A stretch of DNA of 64,000 nt, taken from contig JAJEKV010000050.1 of NCBI GenBank assembly GCA_021234155.1, positions 6,099,199 to 6,163,198 of the forward strand, read 5' to 3'. Each line of letters opens with the position of its first letter. Within the stretch, counting starts at the first letter, position 1. The notes below the pieces were generated by a model that worked only from the letters and a program-made list of their open reading frames with translations, had not been told where the DNA came from and did not search any database. This DNA is from Isoetes taiwanensis (taxonomy: Eukaryota; Streptophyta; Lycopodiopsida; Isoetales; Isoetaceae). This document shows positions 12,475-24,110 of the stretch, in pieces. A program made the translations under genes and the position numbers.

Positions 12475-13629
12475 CTACTGCAGCGCCTTCCTCTTGCTGG
12501 AAGAAGCCATGTCAGGCTCGTGCCGGTGCCGAGTGGCCTCCAAATCCCTCAACTCCTTCAGGAGGAGCGCCCTGCACAGATTTAGATGGGATCGTAAGGC
12601 CCCCTCTTCAAGAATCCCATGCGCTTGCAGCGTGTCCAGGGCAGCCTCAATCCGGTCCAAAGTGTGAGACAACGCTAGACGGAGCTCCTGCATAGCATTG
12701 CAAAGATCCTTTACAGCTTCATGTGCCTCTTCCCAAGCCAGCATGAGGTCTACGTTCTCTTCCCTTTCTGCACATTCCACAACAGACTCGTTTACAGATT
12801 GCTCCTCCTGGGAGCTATCACTAAGGACATTGACTTCGCGCTCCCTGGGCATACCATCATCTCTATCATTCTCTCCTGCACAAACAGAGATCCATCATGA
12901 AATGTATACGTGCAAGTGAAATCAATACAAAAAGGAAAGACGTCTACATTATATGACATCCAAATCATAATCATGAAAATCAAGCGAAATGAATGGGGCA
13001 TCTGGCTCAGCAGCAGGAACAATCCCCCTGTTCAAATCTGCGCCAGTCTCTCCCTGCACATCAAATTGCCCCTCCCCTTCCACAACAACTTCCCTGGCTG
13101 TGGCTCCAACAGCAGCCCATGTAACAGCCTTCCCGGAATCTCTGGGAGTCTTCCTCCTGGCCTCTGCTGCCCTGCTGCTCTTACCCTGCTCATCAAGGCT
13201 GTGCATGCATTGCCTGCCCTCCCAATTCCTGCAAATTCCACATACAGACCCCTCAAGCCTGAGATTGGGAGATGGCATCTTGTATACCTTCACCCTCAGC
13301 CTTGCATCCCTCCTCATCATCATTCTGCCCACCTGTATGTCAACACTTCCCTGCCTACACTACTGCAAAACAAAAATCAGAAGAACAAGGGCCAGCGCCT
13401 CACCTATGCGCTCCATGCCGATCAACCTAGCTCCCGTGGACATGCCCCAGCCAAAACCGGCCGCATGGAAGCGCCACCCAGCTTCGTGGCTCTGCTTCGA
13501 ATCACTGACACCGTCCGCTTCACAATTCCGCCCACTGCCATGTCGACGCAACAGAACTTCCAAAACCGGACCCCATATTTCCTTCCTCAAACCATTGACC
13601 TCACTTAAAAAAATATAGCACAAACACAC
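12475..13629 (-). CDS. Candidate two- or three-exon gene, uncharacterised, coiled-coil C-terminus
   Basis: On the minus strand an exon from about 12880 down to 12475 follows a plausible acceptor (TTTGTGCAG). It encodes an acidic stretch rich in E and S, then an amphipathic helix containing NAMQELRLALSHTLDRIEAA, and a basic tail ending SSSKRKALQ. Upstream, 13332-12955 is open and encodes a Cys/Arg-rich segment (CGICRNWEGRQCMHSL). It ends DYDLD at a GTCATA donor, which would splice in frame to GENDRDDG. The region 13629-13400 resembles the 5-prime part of the trihelix fragment at 36.01-36.23 kb. The local GC content is well above the flanks, as in an exon. Family and function are not recognised; start and first exon are uncertain. 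Confidence 0.5.
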
Positions 13630-13735
13630 AACCCAAATAGAAACTTTTCCCTCAGAATAAATAAGCAGCTCTCACATGCACAAACATACCATTCTCAATA
13701 CAATACAATACCAGAATCTTAGTTCCCAACCACCA

Positions 13736-13826
13736 CTATAAAAATAAAACACAGAACCAGTAAGAGCTACGAATCAAAAAAATTGCGTGCGCCCAAAAAA
13801 ACATGGAGTTCCAATTATTGAATGTA
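13736..13826 (+). repeat. Dispersed repeat R3, copy A
   Basis: About 91 bp starting CTATAAAAATAAAACACAGA and ending ATTATTGAATGTA. It is nearly identical and in the same orientation at 36853-36943. It marks the edge of the candidate gene here and the edge of the isocitrate lyase copy there. Confidence 0.85.
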
Positions 13827-13896
13827 GCCTTTCTGCTGTTAACATGACTCGCGAACTACGAGAAAATTTATTTCCTAATTTATTTTTATGTGGCAG

Positions 13897-15800
13897 TCGA
13901 CAATGAAGTCCCTTGAAGCGGTAACTGAGAAGCTTAATGCAATAGATGCATTGCTGTCCCAGTCTCCAATTTCAGGAAAGTTAATTGCTGGACGTTCAGC
14001 AGACTCTTCCCAAAGCAAGCCGCTTAGCCGCATATGACATTGGAAAGAATTGAATCAGTTTTTAAGATTCTTTTGTCTGAGGTGCGACTGAACTTTGTTG
14101 CTTTTTGCCATGTAACTGTTCAACTCTGATGGTAATTAACGCTCAGATGGATGTGGCCAAACAAAAGATCTTGGTGCTTAATGAGGAAAGAGATGTTGCT
14201 TCAGTATTAATGTTAAAGATTAAAGCTGCAGTATCTGATCCAAAGGAGAATGTCAAGCTTGATAGGGCAGATAAAACAATAAGTAACACTGATATGGAGG
14301 AGGTCCTCACAGTGGTGACGGATCAGAAACGCATCTTAGAAGAGACAAAACAAAAACTTCAGGTGATTTATCATAATTAGGAAAGCATGTGCATTATAAT
14401 GATTATGATTGTTAATTTCTATTTCAATTATTCTTATTGCAGTCTCTTCAGAAAGAAAAGGCTTCAAAAGAAACCATTATATCTGAAAAGGAATCCACAC
14501 TGAAGAATTTAGAAGCTTCAATCCAGGATCTTAGGTCGACTAATCAGTCTCTTGTAAATACATTTGATGGTATTCAGCAGTTCCTGAATATTGAAAACAT
14601 GCAACCTTTGACAACTGGAAAAGCCTCTAAAGGAAACCAGTATTCCTGGGATGTACAGCAGATTATGAAAGGACTCGAGAAACTAAAAGGGGAGAAAGAT
14701 AGTCTGATTAGGAGTAACTTAAAATTGGAGAAGGAAAAAGAACAAGTGGAAATTGAGCTTCAGCGTTTGCAGACTTTAGTGGGCAACTTGCTTGGGAACC
14801 TCGCTCAATGATGAAAATACTCCGAATGTGTTGATAGTAAAGGTTCTGGCAAGTCCGAGGATGTGGTGTCTAATTTAGGAAAACAAATCAAAACTTTAAA
14901 AGGAGAAAAAACTCGTCTTGAACAGATGCTTGAAGAAGCAAATATTCACTGCATTTCCTTACATCAAAATATGGAAAAGCTGAAGAATGTGTTTGCTGAT
15001 GTTTTAAATGAATCCAAAGATTCTTACACAGGAAGTATACAGAATGTGAAACTAGGTTTGATTAAATTAAACATGATGTCAGAAGAAATGCAGCATCTCG
15101 TCTCAAAAGCTGAAGCTATTAGGGAGCATAGGAGTAAGACAGTTAGTAAACTTGAGGAATTGGAACATCAGAAGAATGACATGGAAAGGAAAAAGACATC
15201 AGAAAATGAGGACCTCAGGAAACAACGAGAAGCCATTCTTAATAAGCTGCAAACAATTGAAACTGAAAAGAAGGAAGTTGAAAATAGAAAAATATCTGAA
15301 ACCGAAAAGAATTTCTCGGTTATTGAAGCAAAGAGATGAACTTGAACGTGACAAGTTTACAAGAGTTGCATCATTGAACAAGCAGAGAGATGATCATGAA
15401 TAAGCTAAAAGTTATGGAAACTGAAAAAGCCGATGCCCTTTCAAAATTGAAAACCCTTGAAAATGAGAAATCTAAAGCTGAAAGTGTGAGCTTTAAAGTA
15501 AGAGATGAACTTAAGAAGCATTTGGTTTCAAGATTATGTTCATTGTATGAGCATTACAAAGAACTAAAGGAAGATGCACGAGAAGCATTGATTATAGAGG
15601 GCATTGACAAACTAAAAGATGAGGTCATTTCGTTGAGGAATGAGTCCAGTAAAACTCTACCTTCAGCTCTTGCTAAGCTTGTTCATTTGATTGACATCGT
15701 GGAAGAAAATACGAGGGAAGCATTTATATCCATGAAAATCGGAAGATATGAAAATGCCAAAGGCAGGCATTTCCCAAAGGAATTGAAATGCTTGATATAG
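13897..15800 (+). pseudogene. Multi-exon coiled-coil protein, broken (N-terminal part)
   Basis: Exons with good splice sites are visible: 13897-14081 (acceptor TGTGGCAG, donor GAG/GTGCGA), 14147-14362 (CTCAG ... TTCAG/GTGATT) and one starting at 14443 after TTATTGCAG. The encoded protein is a long, charged coiled coil with many K, E, L and Q residues; examples are LNEERDVASVLMLKIKAAV and KGEKDSLIRSNLKLEKEKEQ. Breaks: a one-base shift at 14032-14037 (CATATGA), tandem stops at 14809-14814, and further frame changes at about 15340 and 15390. In each case the coiled-coil reading resumes in another frame. The family is not recognised; a golgin, kinesin-tail or nuclear-matrix type protein is possible. 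The breaks mark it as a pseudogene unless they are sequence errors. Confidence 0.6.
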
Positions 15801-16571
15801 GTGCACAAACTGTAAGGCTTAGATGATTGAAAAAAAATAGGATTTATCCAAGATAGAATTGTAAGGTTACACAAGTTTGTAGGAGAAGAGTTAAAAATGC
15901 TAGCTAGAGTGATTAAAGAGGCTGAAGATTTCAAGCAAGCCCAGCCAGGTGTTTGTGAAATGCTCAAAAAAGAGATCATCAGACTTGGAGGTATTTGAGC
16001 AATTATGTACTATCAGAATAGTATTTGAACTATGTATTGTCATTGTTTGTGGATTGAGCAAAATCTTGTCCTTATCATTGCTCTTCGTTTCTTTTAAGGA
16101 TATGATTTGGACAATCATGATGAAAAAGCAAGGCGAATGGCAGCTGCCCGGAGGGTAAGTACAGCTGATATCACTTTTAAAGTTCTGCTATGTTCTCTTC
16201 TAAACTACTTTGCACAAGAGATTTCAGCACTAGACAATTGTTTACAATGCCTTAAATTTTTTTAGAGGATGGTATTTATTATTGTTGAGCTAGGTTCTGC
16301 TTCTCCTAATTTAGCTTAGATTTTGATGATGTTGGGTTGCAGGTTATAAGCTGTCTCTCCGGGTTGCCATCTAAAACCGTAAGTTCTGAACTTTTTCATT
16401 AGAAGTCATTATAGGTCTGATAAGACAATTTTGTGAGCTAATATTTGCATCTTGTCCGCTATTGTTTGTATCTTTCTTATACTGGCTTTAGGTCCACATC
16501 CTTGGTATTGCCTATAAAAGAGTAGTTTAGAGCCATGCATATACATCTCCCAAGAAATCATGCTTATTTTT

Positions 16572-16765
16572 AACTGTAAGTAGATGGGAATAAGAACAAA
16601 GGAATACAATATCTAAAACCTGTGGCACGTTTTGAGTGTGATCTATATTAGCTTTTACTAGTAGCAATTGCAGGTCAGCCATCCTGCAAGCAAAATTTTG
16701 AACTGTAAGTAGATGGGAATAAGAACAAAAGAATACAATATCTAAAAGCTGTGGCACGTTTTGAG
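16572..16765 (+). repeat. 65-bp direct duplication inside an intron
   Basis: AACTGTAAGTAGATGGGAAT... at 16572-16636 recurs at 16701-16765 with two substitutions. It lies between exons 16343-16378 and 17650-17724. Both copies begin with GTAAGTAGATGG, a potential donor, but no matching exon precedes them. Confidence 0.9.
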
Positions 16766-16967
16766 CCTACCCAGAATTAGGGGAAACGGGAGCAGAGGTC
16801 AGAGGGGAAAACATTGCTATCAATAGAATAGAGACTCTTCTGGCTTCTTCATGGGTTCACGAGTTGTTTACAACAACCTGGCATTTTATTATGACTGCTT
16901 CTTACAACCTTTTCTTCGGATATTCCATGGATGTGTATTGCCATTAGAAATATTAACTAATGTCAAT

Positions 16968-17009
16968 TTCATGTTCATGTTCATGTTCATGTTCATGTTC
17001 ATGTTCATA
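16968..17009 (+). repeat. (TTCATG)n microsatellite
   Basis: Seven consecutive TTCATG units within the same large intron. Confidence 0.95.
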
Positions 17010-18708
17010 GTGCATGCTTAGAATGGGCACGGGTTTCCATGCAAGTCCACTATCATGGTTAATTGCTATCGTGTATAGTGCATAGCTCTACTCCAGATAC
17101 GAGTCAATTGCATGGACATGGATGCAATAAAGCCTATGCAGAGGATGATCAACTTTTCTCTCTATATATTTCAATGCCATAAATGCCCAATGGTAAAACT
17201 GGAACAACCAGCTTGAGTCAATAGGTCAGTTCAATTGAACTTGATTACTAAGCAGCCGTATCTCATATCTCGGTAAGGACAGCTCCATCAAAATCATATC
17301 TGTGTATGCCCCAAAAAGTTGTTTCATGACATGCTACCAAAACTGACTACAAGCAAATGATAGCCCTGTAATCTTACCTCTAGGGTGCAAAATTGTAACA
17401 GGCAATCAAGCACAATTATGTGGATTAACCCCATAGAGGCAAGCTAAAGGATGAGGTCAATGTATATTCATTGCTCATGATCCCCAGTTTTTTTGTCTCC
17501 ATATTTGTATTTGTTGAATGCAAACTGCAGAGCTTGGAGATTCTGTTGTCAAAATTCAGATGTCCTCTTAGATATTTGCAAAAGAAATAAAAATAAGAAT
17601 GAAAATAAAACTGAAAATGGGTCTTTACAGCTCAGTTTTTTCGTTCCAGGTACAAGTGGACCCAAATGCCAACCCACTTAAACAGTTAGCGACCTTTCAA
17701 GTTGAATTTCTGGTCAATACTAAGGTATGTTCATGCAATATTAAAGATTTTTGCACTGCCAATGTAATATAGATGGGAGCTAATGTTCCATGCTTTAGGT
17801 ACATCGACGGCTTGAAGTTGATGGAGACCTTGGGGGTGTTTACCAAGGGGCTATTCATTACTTCAAAATTAATCCCCAAGATGGAGACATCTCATTTGCA
17901 AATGCCACCATGCCTGGATCACAATCCTCGAACATGTTTGTTGAACTGGTATGTTTCATTAAGTTCATTTATTTTGAGCAGTTAGTAATGCCAAGATCTG
18001 TTGCACAGTTATTTTTACCTGCCAATGCCGCTGAAGTTTACGAGACTAAATCTGGTGATATTTTAGGAGTTGGAGTGAAGGTAATCGTGGGGGAATTCAT
18101 ATCCTTTTTATGCAGTATTTAAGATATTTATAAGCCTGGGAATGCTGATTTGTCTAGGTAAAGTCGGGAAATGAGAAGGACTTGAGGGAAGTTGTTTACA
18201 ATACGTGCGTTATAAATACGGATGAGGTTATCAGTCTTTTGCCTTGCAGTATAAGACTAATTGTCATTCCTGGCAATACAAGATAACTAGTTTGAAATGA
18301 AGTTGGTCTTATTTAAGAATTACTGTAAAAGCTGGATACCTTAATAAAACAGAGGATTGCAAACATCAATGATTGCTGACAAGCTATAGAACAGGTCATG
18401 GAGGCAGTGAAAGGGCAGCCCATAGACAACTTTTCACTTTGGCCTGATCTTGTAAGTAGCTGGAGATGGGAACGCAATGCAAGAGGCGGGTGAGCATAAC
18501 TTGTCTGATAATTTATTGTTTACAAGAGTTTGTTTGAACCTCACTCTTGGACGTGCTTGATGCAGGTGGGCTTTAATGTGCATCAGATGGCGGTTTTTAT
18601 TAAAGAATATATTCCCTGAGTTGAGTGATCCATTACAAGTGTTGGCAATCACTGGTGCCAAGTCTAGCCTTGACAGAAGTCAAACCATAAAAACGATACC
18701 AAGGAGAT

Positions 18709-19756
18709 AAAAGCCAAAGGAGTGGATTTACTCTTCTTGTATGGTCAAGTTTCTCACATGCAAGTGGAGTAGTGAAGGAAAGCTAACCTACAGCGTCGGA
18801 GTTTTGGGATTCTTCCATTCTGACAAGCACGTTTGCGTCATCAGTTCATATTTTATAGACGAGCTTGATGAAACAAGAAGAGGCAGGACATAGTGGAAGC
18901 TTGGTCCAGCCGTAATCAATTAGCCCATGTGTAGCTATTAGAGCTTGGCATCCTAAGCAATTTTTTCCCTTGCTATCGGAATCAAATACGTGCTTCATGC
19001 GTTATTCCTTCGTAGGTGCTATGTATTAAGGATTTAAACTATCAAGTTTTTTTCCTCCTTTTTTTTATATAGGTCTACTGAATTGCAAACACCTAAATGA
19101 ATTATGGAATTGGTTTATCATGGGGCCATTTAAGGTGTGGATGGTGGGCCTTGCAATCGGCAGCAGTCGGGAGTGGTTATCGGCCCCATACAATATAGAA
19201 GCCAATGTGTGGCAATGTGTGGCATGAGCCAATAACGTAGAATGGAACTTAGGGTTTATGCATTCTGATTGACTGGCTGTGCAGGTTAGGGCTTCCTTAG
19301 GTTTTCTTTTAGGTTTATAATCGCCGCCAGTTCTTGCCATCGCCAGTTCTTCCCAGATTGCCAGTAGTTCTTAGACCGGAGTAGTTCTTAGACCGGAGTG
19401 CTTGCCATCGCCAATTCTTCACAGATCGGCAGTTCTTCATGGTGCTTGCCATCGTTGCCATAACAGAGCATTTTGAAGCTCGCTATAGGTGTGTTCTTCC
19501 TCTGTTTTCAATCCAACGCCCAATTTTTTAGAAGAAATGCTTGCCATGGCCTTGTTCTTTGGCCCAATGCCTGCTCTTTGACCTAGTTTGCATGTAGTTT
19601 ACTTCTGCACAGGTAGCAGATCTCTTCAAGGGTCGAAAACAAACAAACATTGTAAAACCTTGTCGGATCTTGTAAGAATGCTGTAGATCTGTTAGGCAAA
19701 TGCTCTGTAAATCTCTTGGATCTTGCAGAAAGGAAAGAGAATGTTCCCAACTTCTA
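18709..19756. other. Non-coding; no supported gene
   Basis: Short imperfect repeats of GCCAGTTCTT and GCTTGCCATCG occur at 19325-19460. Otherwise nothing is recognised. Confidence 0.5.
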
Positions 19757-19759
19757 TAT

Positions 19760-20863
19760 TGTAGGGGAATAGAGGTTAGGGCCTCCATTCCGGGTTTTGA
19801 GGTGGGGTCCTGCGACAATTGAGGTTGGGGCCTCCATTCTAGTTTCCAGGTGACCCGCTCCCGACTAACGCCGGTCGCGGGACCACACCTGAAATGGAGG
19901 CCCTGCACCCGTCTTGTCGTGCCTTGTGTGCCTTTCTTGTTCATGTTCTTTGCATGTCTACAAACAGGGACAAGGGCATCCAAGCATTAGTCTTCAAAGG
20001 GAGGGGAAAAAGAAAAAAAAAGAAAAAAAGAAAAAAACAAAATAATTAACTTTTGTGCCTTTCTTGTTCTATTTTTGTGCATGTTCTTTGCATGTCTACA
20101 AACGGGGACAAGGGCATCCAAGCATTAGGCTTCAAAGGGAGGGGAAAAAGAAAAAAAAGAAAAAAGAAAAAACGAAATAATTAACTTTTGTCCCTAACAT
20201 GTCTACCCCTTCCTCTTTAAGGGAGGAGAGGGGTATAGTTGGCCTTTGGTTTGTGCGTGGTGATATGGCTTTCAAAGGGGGAAGGTCCCACTACCTTTGA
20301 CCCCCTGTACGGGGGGAATCTATGGGGACCATTAGGGTCCGATGTGGTTATGAGAATGATTATATTAACACCCATCTAACATCCTGAGAGTCAGTCCTGT
20401 TTTGGTTAGAGTCCAAGTTTGGTCTAGGTCTCTTAGGGTGTGATGGATCCGTTTTACTGGGGGGTGAGTGCGTGCTTTAAGTTCATATCCCGTAACCCTC
20501 TCCCGAGAGTTGGTTCCCTCTCCCGCTTCCCTTTAGATGCTTGCGCTTGGTGTGTTGCGTGGATGCTTGTTTTGGCGTCTGACGTTCTTCTCTGTCCTCG
20601 TGCTTGCATTTCTTTGGCTTGTGGGTGTTCCAGGTCGAGTCTGTCGCGTAGATGTCTACCTGCGTCTGACGTTCTTCCCTTGACCATTTGGTGTTGCCTT
20701 CTTCTGGTTTCTTGTTTAGGAGTTGGCGTGTGCTCTATGGTCGCTTCATGTAGAGTCTTCGTCTACCTCAGGGGCACATGCTAGTATGCTAGTTGTTTTG
20801 GGTTCATACATGACTCCGCCTACCACACCAAAATGGAGGCCCCAACCTCCATTCCCCTATACA
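19760..20863. mobile_element. 1.1-kb element with about 30-bp inverted ends (TIR element or solo LTR)
   Basis: The left end reads TGTAGGGGAATAGAGGTTAG and then GGCCTCCATT. The reverse complement of the right end reads TGTATAGGGGAATGGAGGTT and then GGGGCCTCCATT. About 30 of 34 positions agree. The ends are TG...CA, so a solo LTR with unusually long inverted termini is also possible. Another GAGGTTGGGGCCTCCATT lies at 19824-19841 and a reverse-oriented relative near 19889. No clear target-site duplication is visible and no transposase is encoded; the frame at 20440-20784 has no known domain. Confidence 0.55.
19924..20190 (+). repeat. Tandem duplication of about 135 bp with purine-rich tails
   Basis: TGTGTGCCTTTCTTGTTC... 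through AATAATTAACTTTTGT is repeated directly (copy 1 about 19924-20057, copy 2 about 20055-20190). Each copy ends in a GGGGAAAAAGAAAAAAA run. The unit lies inside the element with inverted ends. Confidence 0.85.
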
Positions 20864-21786
20864 ACATGAACCTTGGAAGCATTTACTTTTCTATGAACTT
20901 TTTCTAGTTGGAGCTTTCACAATGGAGCTTAGATCGTGTCGGCGCCTATGGTTCCACGGCTATGGAGTCGGGCAGTTATGCATTTTGCATCCTTCGGCGC
21001 TGGCGCTTGCCATGTTCTTCAGTGTTTTTCTCTTTATAAAGATTTTCTAGTTCAACCTTCGCCATTTCACGAGAATGATGATACTATTATCGCTCTTTCT
21101 TAACCATTGATCAATGTAATATTCCACTGGTTATTCCTCCTAATGCATTGCAGGCTGTCCAATCAATTCGTGATAGGGTCAAACTGCCATTTTCACCTCA
21201 CCATAAGAATTCTGAGCCATTGGCTGCAGTCCATATACAAGTCAATCAGAGATAATGACATAACGAAGGGGAATTGAACCCCCTGCCACAGTAGGCAGAT
21301 CCTACTTGTTGAAACAACTAAGGTGAACTAAATTCATAAGTGCCTACCATGCTCCATGCATCTCAACTACAGTATATTTACTACATCATGCACGCCTTCA
21401 TCACTCACACTAGAAATAAACACTTAGTGTGAATATGAACACAGACATACAGACCACAGAGAATGTCCTATGTTGCCACGTCTTAATTTGCTGTAGGACT
21501 TCTTAGTGCGAACGCTGGAACAACCACAAACTGTAGAATTGGTTTACAAAGAGACATAACCAGTACACGAAAGCTTGAGATTCAAAGCAGTGGTCTCCAC
21601 CCTATCCCATAATAGGAGAAATTGATTGCTGCACATTTTTTGTACAGCATGTTTACTACATAATGAAATAACTCCGTGTGTGTATGAAACACCATCCATT
21701 CTTAAATATGCACAATGGGCATGTGAGGATTTTTACCACACTTCATCGCAGCGCATGCAAAGAAGCCTTTACTGTATTGTGCTAAG
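20864..21786. other. Non-coding apart from a tRNA-like repeat
   Basis: No gene is seen. The only structure noted is the tRNA-like sequence at 21260-21325. Confidence 0.5.
21260..21325 (-). repeat. tRNA-related sequence, probable SINE head
   Basis: Read on the minus strand it contains GGGGGTTCAATTCCCC, a TΨC arm with a 4-bp G/C stem and an RNA polymerase III B box (GGTTCAATTCC). About 45 bases upstream is a weak A-box-like TTAGTTGTTTCAACAAGTAGG. There is no full cloverleaf, so it is a tRNA-derived repeat rather than a tRNA gene. Confidence 0.5.
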
Positions 21787-22139
21787 CTAAAAGAGCTCAT
21801 TAGGGGCACTTCTTCGGATAAAAAATTCTGCTTCCCATATTAAGAATATGTTGTGTAATCTCTCTATCAGTCCAGGGAATGGAGATTGGGCTATTGATGG
21901 CAAGGTGGGATATAAAGTGAGGACTGTGTATAATGCTCTCTCTACTAATGATGCATATTGTAAAGCAATGACTAAGTGGCCCATCAATGCTGATCAACTC
22001 AAGACTTTATTCTCCAATTTTTGGAATTCTTACTATCCTCCCAAGCTCTCTTATTTCATTTGGCTGATTGCTAATGGCAGTTTGAATAATTTATTCATTA
22101 TCAAGAAGGAATTCTAATATTTTGATTGATTGCCCCATG
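21787..22139 (+). pseudogene. LINE reverse transcriptase, zf-RVT region, 5-prime truncated (left part)
   Basis: The frame from 21848 encodes WAIDGKVGYKVRTVYNALS, then WNSYYPPKLSYFIWLIANGS, and ends IDCPM. This is the pattern of the zf-RVT domain at the C-terminus of plant L1-type LINE polyproteins (aromatic-rich W...P.K...F.W......N..L, then CP.C). The frame is crossed by a stop near 22116. The copia LTR begins directly after CCCCATG, and the domain resumes at 27246 beyond that element. Endonuclease and polymerase domains are absent, as expected for a 5-prime truncated LINE. Confidence 0.75.
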
Positions 22140-22545
22140 TGATGAGAATTTAGAAATAGGGCTCCTACTGTGGCTTCTCCGACAACCCAAGCTGGCCTTT
22201 CTTCTGTGACTGCTCCGACAGCACAAGCTTGTCTCTGCAAATATGCAGATGGATACAACCGCTTACTGCAACCGCTTGGATCAAAACCAAGCTACCTCCT
22301 GCAAGCACACAGTCAAGCAATAAACGGCCTGCACTGTTCTATTCCAGACAGTGGACCCGCTATTCTCCTCAATCTCCTGCGATCTGCTCTTTTATGAAGC
22401 AACGATTTGGCCTTCTTTCTGCAAACCCCAGATTCGATTCAACTCCTCTGTCTGTTACGCTTCAATCTCTCCCTTCTTGTTGTTTCTATCCGGACGCCGC
22501 TTTTCAAAGCGTGTATGTCTGGCGCAATAATGCCGCGGACGTGCA
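22140..22545 (-). repeat. Copia 3-prime LTR
   Basis: 406 bp, over 97% identical by eye to 26834-27240. On the coding strand it runs from TGCACGT... to ...CTCATCA. The outer edge with TG/CA is set by the LINE sequence that flanks it. The exact inner boundary is uncertain by about 15 bp because similarity continues for four bases. Confidence 0.9.
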
Positions 22546-22560
22546 CCGTAGGTAATGTCA

Positions 22561-22583
22561 GATTTCCTTCATTCTCCCCTCGG
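22561..22583 (-). other. Copia polypurine tract
   Basis: The minus-strand sequence CCGAGGGGAGAATGAAGGAAATC lies next to the 3-prime LTR, where plus-strand priming would occur. It is interrupted by two T residues, so it is a candidate. Confidence 0.5.
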
Positions 22584-22708
22584 CATACAACTCATAATTC
22601 CTACTTGTTCCTTTGCAACGTAAAGCTTTGGTTCAGTAAGAACCTTAGTCAACATATCTGCCTGCTGCAATGCAGTAGGAATGTATTCTACATTTATTTC
22701 ACCCTTTT

Positions 22709-23100
22709 CTATCTGAAATGGTGATGAACCTCTATGTGCTTAGTTCGCGAATGACAAACTGGATTTTTGCTCATCGCTATCCCGCTTTTGTTATCACAAT
22801 AAATTGTTGTTGTACCCGTGCACGACTTTCCTAATTCTTTAAGCATTCTTCGCAACCAAATGATTTCTGATGCCGCCAAAGACACTGCCACATATTCTGC
22901 TTCTGCACTGGATTTTGCAATACACTCTTGCTTTTTTATCGCCCATGATATTGCCGCATACCTCCAAACTTACAAAGATGTCCGAAGTGGACTTTTCGTC
23001 ATCATCTGTCTCCTCCCCACCAGATCTGCATATATCCAACTAGACTATCTTCCATCCCCTTTTCAAAACATAGCCCATGAGTTGAGGTACCCTTTAGATA
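22709..23100 (-). pseudogene. Copia RNase H domain (frameshifted)
   Basis: Read on the minus strand, MAVSLAASEIIWLRRMLKEL is followed by TIYCDNKSGIAMSKNP and HSRTKHIEVHHHFR. These are the conserved A-x-S-E-x-x-W-L, D-N-x-(S/G)-A and H-x-R-x-K-H-I-x-x-x-x-H blocks of copia RNase H. The upstream half, with the first catalytic Asp region, is in a different frame (ORF 23039-22839), so at least one frameshift lies near 22890. Confidence 0.85.
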
Positions 23101-23251
23101 CCCGAGGACCCTTTTGCGGCTATCCAATGCTCCCTTCCCGGGTTTATTTAAAACCCGCTTAGAAGATTAACAAAGATAAGTAAATATCTGGTCTTGTGCC
23201 GCTTTGCAAAGATACAAATGCCGCCAACTAACGATCTATAGGGTTTACCTT

Positions 23252-24110
23252 TCATATCTTCCTCCTCCTCAAGTGTTTGCGGACACATTTTTCGACAATT
23301 TTACTCCCTGGCGCCAATGGTGTCTTTGCTACATTGCAATCAAGCATTCTGAACTTGACTAGCATTTTCTTGATATATTGTTCTTGAGTGAGGTACAACA
23401 CACCTCGTGCCCTATCTCTTCTTACTTCCATTCCCAACAGTTTTTGAAGATCTCCAAGATCAGTCATTTGAAACCGGCTTCTCAATAATTGTTTACACTT
23501 GTCCAGCAAGGCTTTGTCATTACTGGCTATCACACAATCATCGACATATAGAGCCATCATCTGGCATTTATCTCCTTCCCTTCTCATGTAAAGATTACCT
23601 TCCGTTTTTAATTTAATGAATCCACTGTCAATTAAAAACTTGTTCATGCATAAGTACCATTGTCTGGATGCCTGTCTCAATCCATAAATAGCCTTTTTTA
23701 ATTTGCACACCATATTGTTGCCCTGCTCGTATCCATGAGGCTGCTCCATATAGATTTCTTCTTCTAAGTCTCCATTCAAGAACACAGTCTTGACATCCAT
23801 ATGACCCAATTCCATGTCATTTTGTACTGCAATGGCTATGAGCGCTCTCAGACTAGTCATCTTAATGATAGGTGAAAATGTGTCCTTAAAATCTACTCCT
23901 TCTAGCTGTGTATATCCCTTGGCAACTAAGCCTTGTACCTCTCGACAGATCCATCCGCCTTTCTTTTAATCTTGAAAATCCACTTACTACCGACAACATT
24001 CTTGCCCTTTGGTCTCGGCACCAAATCATAGGTTCCAGTCTGTTTGAATGAATCTAACTCATTCCTCATTGCTTCTTTCCACATGTCTGCATCTGGCGTT
24101 TTCGAGGTCT
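23252..24110 (-). pseudogene. Copia reverse transcriptase domain (frameshifted)
   Basis: The open part 23860-23252 contains GHMDVKTVFLNGDLEEEIYM, KLKKAIYGLRQASRQWY and the catalytic ALYVDDCVIA (YVDD), then LGMEV and YLTQEQYI of the thumb region. Further N-terminal sequence (WKEAM..EL, ..GSKWIFKIKRK) can be followed up to about 24100 in another frame, with breaks near 23945 and 24090. The polymerase would convert element RNA to DNA; the breaks make this copy inactive as read. Confidence 0.9.

Larger units (their letters stand above)
16099..18708 (+). pseudogene. Downstream exons of an unrecognised multi-exon gene
   Basis: A series of short exons with consensus splice sites: 16099-16154 (YDLDNHDEKARRMAAARR, donor GTAAGT), 16343-16378 (VISCLSGLPSKT), 17650-17724 (VQVDPNANPLKQLATFQVEF...), 17799-17948 (contains LEVDGDLGGVYQGAIHYF), 17982-18080 (contains VAQLFLPANAAEVYE) and 18158-18286 (contains VVYNTCVINTDEVISLLPC, ends in a stop). 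Further candidates are 18395-18450 (MEAVKGQPIDNFSLWPDL, donor GTAAGT) and 18568-18708. Most junctions keep frame (phase 0), so these look like real exons of one gene, possibly the same one as the coiled-coil part upstream. I do not recognise the family. The stop at 18284 and the poor junctions after it suggest that the 3-prime end is damaged. Confidence 0.55.

Noticed and set aside
20440-20784. 114-codon Cys/Leu-rich ORF
   Set aside because: Lies inside a repeat element, has no domain and no supporting splice sites.
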